From Paraclostridium tenue (GTDB lineage: Bacteria; Bacillota; Clostridia; Peptostreptococcales; Peptostreptococcaceae), in the NCBI RefSeq assembly GCF_015668515.1, contig NZ_JADPFO010000004.1:1-64000 (forward strand): a stretch of 64,000 nucleotides of DNA, written 5' to 3'. The notes below the pieces were generated by a model, which ran no database searches, was not told the origin of the DNA, and saw only the letters and a program-made list of their open reading frames with translations. The position numbers were made by a program, and so were the translations under genes. Positions 58,516 to 64,000 of this stretch are shown in pieces; the first letter of the stretch is position 1, and the number at the start of each line of letters is the position of its first letter.

Positions 58516-59667
58516 TTATCTTCTTTTTATTATCATTCTAAGTTCTTCTACTGATTTTTTAATTATCTCACATGCTTGATTTATTTCATCTCTTGTCGTC
58601 ATATCAGATAAACTAAATCTTATAGCTCCATCTATTTCTTCAGGTGTAAGTCCAATCGCATTTAAAACATGACTTCCTTTTTTCTTAGAAGAACATGCAG
58701 ACCCTGTAGACACAAATATACCTTGCTGAGCTAAATGATGTAATAACACTTCTCCTCTAACTCCTCTAAAAGATATATTTAATATATGACATACACCGTC
58801 TTCTGGAGAATTTACTTTTATATCATCTATATTATTTACTATATAGTCTTTTAATAAGTTTTTTAACTCATTTATATTGTCTATTTTAGAATTTAAATCT
58901 GACATTATTATATTAACAGCTTCTCCTAATCCGTATATACCAGCTACATTCTCAGTACCAGATCTAATTCCAATTTCTTGACCTCCTCCAGTAAGCATAG
59001 GTTTTATTTTGTTACTATCTTTTATGTACATAAATCCTATACCCTTTGGTCCATGTAACTTATGTCCACTAACACTCATAAAATCTATATTATATCTAGA
59101 TGGCTTAAAATTAATTTTTGCAAATGACTGAACTGCATCCACATGTAAGTATACTTTTTCCTTTAAAGTACTTAAGTATTTTCCAACTTCTTTTATAGGT
59201 TGTATGCTACCAATTTCATTATTAACATGCATCATACTAATTAATATAGTAGTATCTTTTATTGCATTTTTTACATCATTTATATCTACTATACCTTTAT
59301 CATTAACTTTTAAGTAAGTAACTTCAAATCCTTGATCTCCTAAATCTTCCATAGTTCTTAAAACTGATGGATGCTCTATATTTGTAGTTATTATATGATT
59401 TTTTCTTTTTTTATGAAGATTTGCAACGCCTCTTATTATAGTATTGTTTGCTTCTGTACCTCCAGATGTAAATATTATTTCTTTATCTTTACACCCAATA
59501 CTTTTAGCAATTTCTTGTCTTACCTTTTTTATATTTTTTTCAACTTCTACACCCTTTTTATGAACAGCTGAAGGGTTTGCATAGTCTATAGTAAGTGCAT
59601 ATACCATCTTATCTACAACTTCTTTGTATGGCTTAGTTGTGGCACTATTATCTAAGTATATATCCAT
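58516..59667 (-). CDS. iscS: Cysteine desulfurase, IscS/NifS family
   Basis: This PLP enzyme removes sulfur from cysteine and hands it on; here the likely acceptor is ThiI, encoded 16 bases downstream. The N terminus is [13 protein letters not shown], the PLP lysine is in [12 protein letters not shown], and the catalytic cysteine is in [15 protein letters not shown] use the ATG at 59667 (383 residues), which matches the family; the open frame extends 28 codons further without a good site. No iscU is adjacent, so it may be dedicated to tRNA thiolation. Confidence 0.92.
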   Translation of the reverse strand: MDIYLDNSATTKPYKEVVDKMVYALTIDYANPSAVHKKGVEVEKNIKKVRQEIAKSIGCKDKEIIFTSGGTEANNTIIRGVANLHKKRKNHIITTNIEHPSVLRTMEDLGDQGFEVTYLKVNDKGIVDINDVKNAIKDTTILISMMHVNNEIGSIQPIKEVGKYLSTLKEKVYLHVDAVQSFAKINFKPSRYNIDFMSVSGHKLHGPKGIGFMYIKDSNKIKPMLTGGGQEIGIRSGTENVAGIYGLGEAVNIIMSDLNSKIDNINELKNLLKDYIVNNIDDIKVNSPEDGVCHILNISFRGVRGEVLLHHLAQQGIFVSTGSACSSKKKGSHVLNAIGLTPEEIDGAIRFSLSDMTTRDEINQACEIIKKSVEELRMIIKRR

Positions 59668-59774
59668 ACTAATACACCAACTTTCTTTGTATTTAAATTC
59701 TTTTGTTATATTCTTTATTTTATTGTCCCAATTAACACTATAAATTATCATATAAATTTAGTGAAACTTTTACT

Positions 59775-59783
59775 ATTATACCA
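59775..59783 (-). promoter_or_regulatory. Extended -10 promoter of iscS-thiI
   Basis: On the minus strand, TG-G-TATAAT (59783-59775) is a perfect extended -10; the -35 is weak (TATAAA). Transcription would start near 59768, about 100 bases before the iscS ATG. Upstream, a short inverted repeat ATACT-N6-AGTAT at 59825-59840 could be a regulator site. Confidence 0.5.
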
Positions 59784-59902
59784 CTATTTGAGCTTTTTTT
59801 ATATACTAAAGCCGTGATAATCCAATACTGACTATAGTATAATCTAGTTTTTATATATTATTTTGACTTAAATCAATATTTTTTAAATTTTTTTGTCAAA
59901 AT

Positions 59903-59993
59903 TATTGATTTTTCTGTCGAATCTTGTTATTATATATATATGGTTATCCCCCTGATAACCTTAATTAAAATCTCTATTCCCAATACCCCTTTT
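59903..59993 (+). repeat. Direct repeat copy 1 (promoter plus C-rich 5' region)
   Basis: This 91-base segment is identical at 90 positions to 60102-60192 (single difference T59939 versus C60138). It runs from just before the -35 to the end of the C-rich single-stranded region; identity stops abruptly afterwards. Confidence 0.9.
59905..59933 (+). promoter_or_regulatory. Promoter of sRNA unit 1 with a Spo0A box in the spacer
   Basis: The -35 is TTGATT (59905-59910), the spacer is 17 bases, and the -10 is TATTAT (59928-59933) with an extended TG. The perfect Spo0A box TGTCGAA lies at 59915-59921, between the two elements. A good sigma-A promoter needing no activator, with the box under RNA polymerase, suggests repression by Spo0A~P, though activation cannot be ruled out. 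Confidence 0.7.
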
Positions 59994-60054
59994 AAATGAA
60001 TATACTACATTCATTTAAGTCCTACTTCTTAACGGAAAAGAAGTAGGTTTTTTT
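59940..60054 (+). ncRNA. Predicted C-rich small RNA, copy 1 (about 115 nt)
   Basis: The start is placed seven bases after the -10. Hairpin 1: GGTTATC/GATAACC with loop CCCCT (59942-59960). Then a single-stranded stretch with TTCCC and ACCCC (59961-59990). Hairpin 2: TTAAATGAAT/ATTCATTTAA with a 7-base loop (59992-60018). Hairpin 3: CCTACTTCTT/AAGAAGTAGG with loop AACGGAA (60021-60047), followed by seven T residues, which makes it the terminator. Accessible C-rich loops can pair with Shine-Dalgarno sequences, as in the LhrC and RsaE classes of sRNA. No open frame with a ribosome binding site is present. Confidence 0.7.
60021..60054 (+). terminator. Terminator of sRNA unit 1
   Basis: The 10-bp perfect stem CCTACTTCTT/AAGAAGTAGG with loop AACGGAA is followed by seven T residues. 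Confidence 0.85.
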
Positions 60055-60101
60055 ATGTTTAAAATAAATTATTAATTTTAATTAAATATATTTTCGAAAA
60101 C

Positions 60102-60192
60102 TATTGATTTTTCTGTCGAATCTTGTTATTATATATACATGGTTATCCCCCTGATAACCTTAATTAAAATCTCTATTCCCAATACCCCTTTT
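60102..60192 (+). repeat. Direct repeat copy 2 (promoter plus C-rich 5' region)
   Basis: This is the second copy of the 91-base module, 199 bases downstream of the first, with one substitution. Confidence 0.9.
60104..60132 (+). promoter_or_regulatory. Promoter of sRNA unit 2 with a Spo0A box in the spacer
   Basis: It has the same layout as unit 1: -35 TTGATT (60104-60109), 17-base spacer, extended -10 TATTAT (60127-60132), and the box TGTCGAA at 60114-60120. Confidence 0.7.
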
Positions 60193-60276
60193 GAACGGAT
60201 AGACTTTATATCCAATATTAAACTAACAACGGAAGTTAGTTTAATGCAAAAAGAGCTTCCCCAAGCTCTTTTTTTT
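60139..60276 (+). ncRNA. Predicted C-rich small RNA, copy 2 (about 138 nt)
   Basis: Hairpin 1 and the C-rich stretch are identical to copy 1. Hairpin 2 is GGATA/TATCC with a 7-base loop (60197-60213). Hairpin 3 is ATTAAACTAAC/GTTAGTTTAAT with loop AACGGAA (60217-60245): the stem differs completely from copy 1 but the loop is the same. A separate terminator follows, AAAGAGCTT/AAGCTCTTT with loop CCCC and a T run. It is longer than copy 1 because hairpin 3 and the terminator are separate structures. Confidence 0.7.
60248..60276 (+). terminator. Terminator of sRNA unit 2
   Basis: AAAAAGAGCTT pairs with AAGCTCTTTTT around a CCCC loop, and the T run continues to 60276. Confidence 0.88.
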
Positions 60277-60307
60277 ATGCTTAATTCTACATTTATCTAT
60301 GTTTTTT

Positions 60308-60316
60308 TGATATAAT
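60308..60316 (+). promoter_or_regulatory. Extended -10 promoter of the asparaginase gene
   Basis: TG-A-TATAAT (60308-60316) is a perfect extended -10 located 35 bases before the ATG; no good -35 is seen. It lies beyond the second sRNA terminator, so the asparaginase gene need not be read from the sRNA promoters. Confidence 0.55.
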
Positions 60317-60350
60317 TTAATATATATAATAAATTTAGGGGGTCAATAAT

Positions 60351-61334
60351 ATGCACAATAAGAAAAAAGTAGCTATAGTGTTTACAGGCGGTACTATTTC
60401 AATGACTGTAGACGAAAAAATAGGCGCTGCTATACCATCTTTATCTGGGGAGCAAATAATGTCTATGGTAACTAATATAGACAAAGTTGCTGATATCGAG
60501 GTATACAATTTTGATGAAATTCCAGGACCTCATATGACTCCAGAAAAAATGTTAAACTTAAGAAATTTTATAAATGACATACTTTTAAGTGATGATATTT
60601 CAGGTGTTGTTGTTACACACGGTACTGATAGTTTAGAAGAAACTGCATACTTCTTAGATTTAACATTAGATTCACCTAAACCTGTAATAGTTACAGGAGC
60701 TATGAGAAGCAGTGATGAACTTGGTTATGATGGTCCTAGCAATCTTGCAGCAGCTGTTTGTACTGCTATATCTGATGAAGCTTATAATAAAGGTGTCTTA
60801 GTTGTTTTAAGTAATGAAGTTTTATTAGCATCAGAAGCTACTAAAACTAATACACTTACTTTAAATACCTTCAAGTCTTTAACATGTGGTCCTTTAGGTA
60901 TAATAGATTGTGATAAACTTGTACTATCTAGAGATATTGTTAATAGACAAACTATAGTTGTAGATAAGGTTGAACCTGATGTTGCACTTATAAAATCTGG
61001 TGTAGGAATGGATGAATCTTTTATTAAATTTGCAGCTGATAAAGGATGCAAAGGTATAATTATCGAAGCTATGGGTAGAGGTAATATACCTCCAGGAATG
61101 CTTAAAGGTGTAGAATATGCTAGAGGCAAAAATATACCAGTTGTTATAGCTACTAGATGTCATTCAGGTAGAGTCTTTGACAGTTATGGTTATTTAGATT
61201 TAAGAAATTTAGGATGTATATTTGCAGGAGATTTACCAGGTCAAAAAGCTAGAATCAAATTAATGGTTGCATTAGGTAAGACTAATGATTTAAATGAATT
61301 GAAAGATATATTCGAAAAAGGTATTTATTATTAA
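60351..61334 (+). CDS. L-asparaginase, type I-like
   Basis: This enzyme hydrolyses asparagine to aspartate and ammonia. The catalytic threonines are in VFTGGTISM (T15 region) and VVTHGTDSLEETA, and RSSDELGYDGPSNL follows. At 327 residues without a signal peptide it is probably cytosolic, although the family includes periplasmic relatives and enzymes with glutaminase activity. A TTAGGGGG site lies eight bases before the ATG. Confidence 0.93.
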   Translation: MHNKKKVAIVFTGGTISMTVDEKIGAAIPSLSGEQIMSMVTNIDKVADIEVYNFDEIPGPHMTPEKMLNLRNFINDILLSDDISGVVVTHGTDSLEETAYFLDLTLDSPKPVIVTGAMRSSDELGYDGPSNLAAAVCTAISDEAYNKGVLVVLSNEVLLASEATKTNTLTLNTFKSLTCGPLGIIDCDKLVLSRDIVNRQTIVVDKVEPDVALIKSGVGMDESFIKFAADKGCKGIIIEAMGRGNIPPGMLKGVEYARGKNIPVVIATRCHSGRVFDSYGYLDLRNLGCIFAGDLPGQKARIKLMVALGKTNDLNELKDIFEKGIYY

Positions 61335-61392
61335 AATTTATAAACTATCTAAAGTTTTACATTTTATAATAACCTTTAGTTATTTATATAAA

Positions 61393-61423
61393 TAAAAGAG
61401 ATATATTAAATATATCTCTTTTT
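61393..61423. terminator. Bidirectional terminator between asparaginase and helicase genes
   Basis: AAAAGAGATATAT pairs with ATATATCTCTTTT around TAA, with A and T runs on both sides, between convergent stop codons. Confidence 0.85.
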
Positions 61424-61428
61424 ATTTA

Positions 61429-63471
61429 CTATGATTTATTTATAATCCCATTTTTAAAACAAATAGAATAATCTAAGTCTTTTGTCCCGCACTTAAACTT
61501 AACTTCTATCATTTTTCCATCCTTGCCTGTTATAACTCCATTACCAAATTTCCTATGAACTATATTATCACCTATTTTTATAGCTTTAATATCTTCTTTT
61601 GTAGGAGATTTAATATCATCTATGAATCTAGATTGAAATACTTTACGCCCATATTTATTTTTAGGAGAACTTATATAAAGCTCATCTTGTGCTCTAGTTA
61701 TTCCCACATATAATAATCTTCTTTCCTCTTCTATAGCTGATTTTCTTTTATCTTCATCTTCTATATCATAAGATTTTTCATGAGGTATTGTACCTTCATT
61801 TGCACCTATTATATATACATATGGAAATTCTAAACCTTTAGCACTATGCATAGTTGTAAATATTACACCTTCTGAATTTTTATTGTTTCTATTTTCAACT
61901 ATTTCTGATTTGACTTTTTCTATATGTTCTAAATAATCATTTATAGTATTGAAATGTGTAGAAGAACTTTCTAATTCATTTAATATTTCAATTAATCCAT
62001 TTGGTTTTATTTTTCTATTACTACAGTAATCTAATACATATCTATCGTAGTCTAGACTAGTTCTTATATATGATATTGCATTTTTGGGCGATAATGTTTT
62101 TAAATAACTTAAATCTATTTCTAAATCATTTAACGTTTTTATTTGTTTAGGATGTAAACCTCCTTTATTTATTAAAGCTCCTATAAAATCTCTATCTTCA
62201 CTAGCTAATTTTATACTTTCTTTAGATATATATCTAAATGGTTTATTTATAATTCTTATCCAATCTTCATTTAAAGTTGTATCTATTCCCAATCTTAAAT
62301 ATGCTAATAAATCTTTAGCAACCCAATGGTCATATATTGTAACTATAGAATCTCTAACTACAAAAGGTATATGCATATCCATAAATACATCAACTAAAGC
62401 TCTAGATTGTATATTAGTTCTATATATAACAGCAAAATCATCATAGTTAACACAATTATCTTCACATTTATTTAATATATCTTTTGCTATAAACTTTGCT
62501 TCTTCTTCTGAATCTTCTGTACTTATATATTTCACTATTCCCTTTTCACCTCTATCGCACTTTATTGACTTTTCATATCTATTTTCATTATTTTGTATTA
62601 GCTTATTAGCTATATCTGTTATTCCTTTTTTAGATCTATAATTTATATCTAATATATACTTTTTACTATTTTTAAAATACTGTTCAAATTCTAATAAAAA
62701 ATCTGGTCTAGATCCTCTAAATCCATATATACTTTGATCTTCATCTCCTACTACAAATATATTATTATTAGGACTTGAAATTAGTTTTAGAACCTCAAAC
62801 TGTACTTTATTTATATCTTGAAATTCATCTACTAAAATATATCTATATACATTTCTTACTCTATCCAAAACTCTTTTATTATTTTTTAATAAGTAATATG
62901 TTTTTATAAGCATATCATCAAAGTCAATTTTGTTTAAACTTTCTTTATACTCCTCATACATATTGTAAGTTTTTATAAACTCATCCTTGCTAAGTATCTC
63001 AGAATCAAAATCAGATTTATCCATTAGCTCATTTTTCACATAAGATATTTCATTTATAACACTTAGTATAGTATCATCATCTTCTGCATTTTCTACGTTT
63101 AAATTTTTTAAAATTCCTTTTATAGCAAACTTCTTACTCTTTTCATCCAGTATACAATCTAACTCATATTTTTCAAAGAATCTTAGTATTCTAAAAAATA
63201 CAGAATGGAATGTTCCATAGTTTACACTGTTTAATCTAACATCATTACTTAAACTAATAGCTCTGTTTTTCATTTCTGTAGATGATGCTTTTGTAAAACT
63301 AATAGCTAAAATAGTTTTAGGATTTATATTATTATTTAAAACCATATTAACTATTCTATATGTTATCACCCTAGTTTTTCCCGATCCTGGTCCAGCTAAA
63401 ACCATACAAGGTCCGTCTATATGCATAACAGCACTTTTTTGATTGTCATTTAATTTATTTATATCTATCAT
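61429..63471 (-). CDS. UvrD/PcrA-family superfamily I DNA helicase
   Basis: This 3'-5' DNA helicase has Walker A VLAGPGSGKTRV (26-33 core), DEFQDINKVQ, GDEDQSIYGFRGS, TMHSAKGLEFPYV and EERRLLYVGITRAQ, all typical of UvrD/PcrA/Rep. The end (about 640-680) is a short Tudor-like segment, VGDNIVHRKFGNGVI-type, which in PcrA contacts RNA polymerase. At 680 residues it is somewhat shorter than Bacillus PcrA, and no pcrB or ligA neighbour is seen, so it may be a paralogue. GGTGATAAATT precedes the ATG. Confidence 0.92.
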   Translation of the reverse strand: MIDINKLNDNQKSAVMHIDGPCMVLAGPGSGKTRVITYRIVNMVLNNNINPKTILAISFTKASSTEMKNRAISLSNDVRLNSVNYGTFHSVFFRILRFFEKYELDCILDEKSKKFAIKGILKNLNVENAEDDDTILSVINEISYVKNELMDKSDFDSEILSKDEFIKTYNMYEEYKESLNKIDFDDMLIKTYYLLKNNKRVLDRVRNVYRYILVDEFQDINKVQFEVLKLISSPNNNIFVVGDEDQSIYGFRGSRPDFLLEFEQYFKNSKKYILDINYRSKKGITDIANKLIQNNENRYEKSIKCDRGEKGIVKYISTEDSEEEAKFIAKDILNKCEDNCVNYDDFAVIYRTNIQSRALVDVFMDMHIPFVVRDSIVTIYDHWVAKDLLAYLRLGIDTTLNEDWIRIINKPFRYISKESIKLASEDRDFIGALINKGGLHPKQIKTLNDLEIDLSYLKTLSPKNAISYIRTSLDYDRYVLDYCSNRKIKPNGLIEILNELESSSTHFNTINDYLEHIEKVKSEIVENRNNKNSEGVIFTTMHSAKGLEFPYVYIIGANEGTIPHEKSYDIEDEDKRKSAIEEERRLLYVGITRAQDELYISSPKNKYGRKVFQSRFIDDIKSPTKEDIKAIKIGDNIVHRKFGNGVITGKDGKMIEVKFKCGTKDLDYSICFKNGIINKS

Positions 63472-63549
63472 AATTTATCACCTTGAACTATCTTTATATT
63501 ATTTTATAATTAATATTATATATCATATTTTTTAAAAAGGAGTAGCACT

Positions 63550-64000
63550 ATGCAAGTTATTACTAAAACTTTAGATGATTTAATAGATATACCTGAAAAT
63601 CACTTCGTATTCGATATAGAAACTACAGGATTAAGTCCTAAATTTTCTAAAGTAATTTTAATAGGTATCCTTTATAATCATAAAAATAAAACTATAATAA
63701 AACAATACTTTGCTTCATCAGAGGAAAAAGAAAAAGATATATTATTAACTTTCATAGAAGATATAAAAAATTTCAAAGGACATGTAACCTTCAATGGAAT
63801 TTCTTTTGATATACCTTTTTTAAACTCTAGATTTGAAAAACATAAAATTGATTATAATATGGATAAATCTAAAGATATTGATATTTTACGCCTTATAAAG
63901 CCTTATAAGGAAAAACTATCTCTATCTGATTGTAAACTAAAAACTATAGAAAAATACCTAGGTATAGAAAGAGAAGATACTATATCGGGAAAAGAAAGTG
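63550..64000 (+). CDS. RNase H-like (DEDD) exonuclease domain protein, partial
   Basis: The open frame runs off the window edge after 150 codons. It begins MQVITKTLDDL and has the exonuclease motif FDIETTGLS (D and E metal ligands), later NGISFDIPFL, and a DIDILRLIKPYK segment, the layout of the YprB-type ribonuclease-H-like family. AAAAAGGAG lies eight bases before the ATG. It is divergent from the helicase gene, so a shared DNA-repair role is plausible but unproven. Confidence 0.88.
   Translation, partial: MQVITKTLDDLIDIPENHFVFDIETTGLSPKFSKVILIGILYNHKNKTIIKQYFASSEEKEKDILLTFIEDIKNFKGHVTFNGISFDIPFLNSRFEKHKIDYNMDKSKDIDILRLIKPYKEKLSLSDCKLKTIEKYLGIEREDTISGKES

Larger units (their letters stand above)
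59752..60350. other. Gene-free 600-base region with two tandem small-RNA units
   Basis: No plausible protein frame is seen here. From left to right it holds: the iscS promoter (minus strand), sRNA unit 1 (promoter from 59905, terminator ending 60054), an AT-rich spacer, sRNA unit 2 (promoter from 60104, terminator ending 60276), and the asparaginase promoter near 60308. Everything from 59903 to 60276 is explained by the duplicated unit described separately. Confidence 0.8.

Noticed and set aside
59825-59840. ATACT-N6-AGTAT as an IscR/CymR-type operator of iscS
   Set aside because: Only five-base arms in AT-rich DNA and no match to a known consensus; mentioned under the promoter but not claimed.
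59942-60159. GGTTATCCCC as DnaA boxes of a secondary origin
   Set aside because: The match to TTATCCACA fails at the key positions, and the sequence is better explained as a perfect hairpin arm.
59903-60192. Direct repeats as a CRISPR array
   Set aside because: There are only two copies of 91 bases, each with a promoter and terminator; a CRISPR array has short repeats with uniform spacers.
59940-60276. Tandem riboswitches controlling the asparaginase gene
   Set aside because: Each unit has its own promoter and terminator, no known riboswitch core is visible, and the asparaginase gene has its own extended -10 downstream. Kept only as an alternative to test.
60782-61163. Two minus-strand open frames inside the asparaginase gene
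   Set aside because: They are shadows of the coding sequence with no ribosome binding sites or family features.

Overview
This is a low-GC (AT-rich) chromosomal window from an endospore-forming anaerobic Firmicute, most likely in the Peptostreptococcaceae (Clostridioides / Paraclostridium / Paeniclostridium / Terrisporobacter group). The pointers are the spoIIA and spoVA operons, a SpoIVB-type protease, yunB, a six-cysteine SCIFF peptide with its radical-SAM maturase, a flavodiiron protein with rubredoxin, pyruvate formate-lyase, and strong AGGAGG-type ribosome binding sites. I saw no prophage, insertion sequence, CRISPR array or tRNA gene. The left edge is the promoter and leader of an rRNA operon whose 16S gene lies outside the window.

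Layout. 1-290: rRNA operon promoter and leader (minus strand). 0.3-4 kb: glyA, a split ThrE-type exporter, and a CsoR-RseC-like pair. 4-25.4 kb: a long minus-strand housekeeping block, in transcription order bofC-like, ruvC, ruvA, ruvB, queA, psiE-like, tgt, yajC, yrzE-like, scfA, scfB, gamma carbonic anhydrase, ubiB, recJ, apt, relA, dtd, an MBL hydrolase, hemZ, hisS, aspS. Its upstream part matches the Bacillus bofC-ruv-queA-tgt-yajC-yrzE order. 25.4-28.7 kb: an oxygen/NO-type defence module (rubredoxin, flavodiiron protein, an FNR-type regulator, two cupins) tied together by two FNR-like sites at identical spacing. 28.8-39.7 kb: small unknown genes, yebC, nadE, a split TauE/SafE transporter, yigZ, Nudix, HEAT-repeat protein, hflX, ABC-F ATPase, a phospholipase-C-like protein and a cell-wall amidase. 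39.8-49.7 kb: spoIVB-like, yunB, tyrS, a class A PBP, then spoVAC-AD-AE and spoIIAA-AB-sigF. 49.8-59.7 kb: dapL, a DEAD-box helicase, a Ca2+/Na+ antiporter, pflB-pflA, thiI, iscS. 59.75-60.35 kb: the only large gene-free gap, holding two tandem small-RNA units. 60.35 kb to the end: asparaginase, a UvrD/PcrA-type helicase, and the start of an RNase H-like exonuclease.

The most interesting signal is at 59903-60276. A 91-base module, identical in both copies except for one base, is repeated with a 199-base period. Each copy carries a good sigma-A promoter with a perfect Spo0A box (TGTCGAA) inside the -35/-10 spacer, then a hairpin with a CCCCT loop and further C-rich single-stranded stretches. 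After the 91 bases the two copies diverge in sequence, yet both form another hairpin and then a long perfect stem with the same 7-base loop AACGGAA on different stem sequences. They look like a pair of Spo0A-controlled, C-rich regulatory sRNAs.

Second-tier observations are the FNR-type mini-regulon, two genes (yunB and yrzE-like) whose ribosome binding sites are the 3' arms of the preceding terminator hairpins, a terminator separating scfA from scfB, a bofC-like gene recognised mainly by synteny, a SpoIVB-like protease that does not have the spo0A neighbourhood, and a palindromic operator in the pflB promoter.
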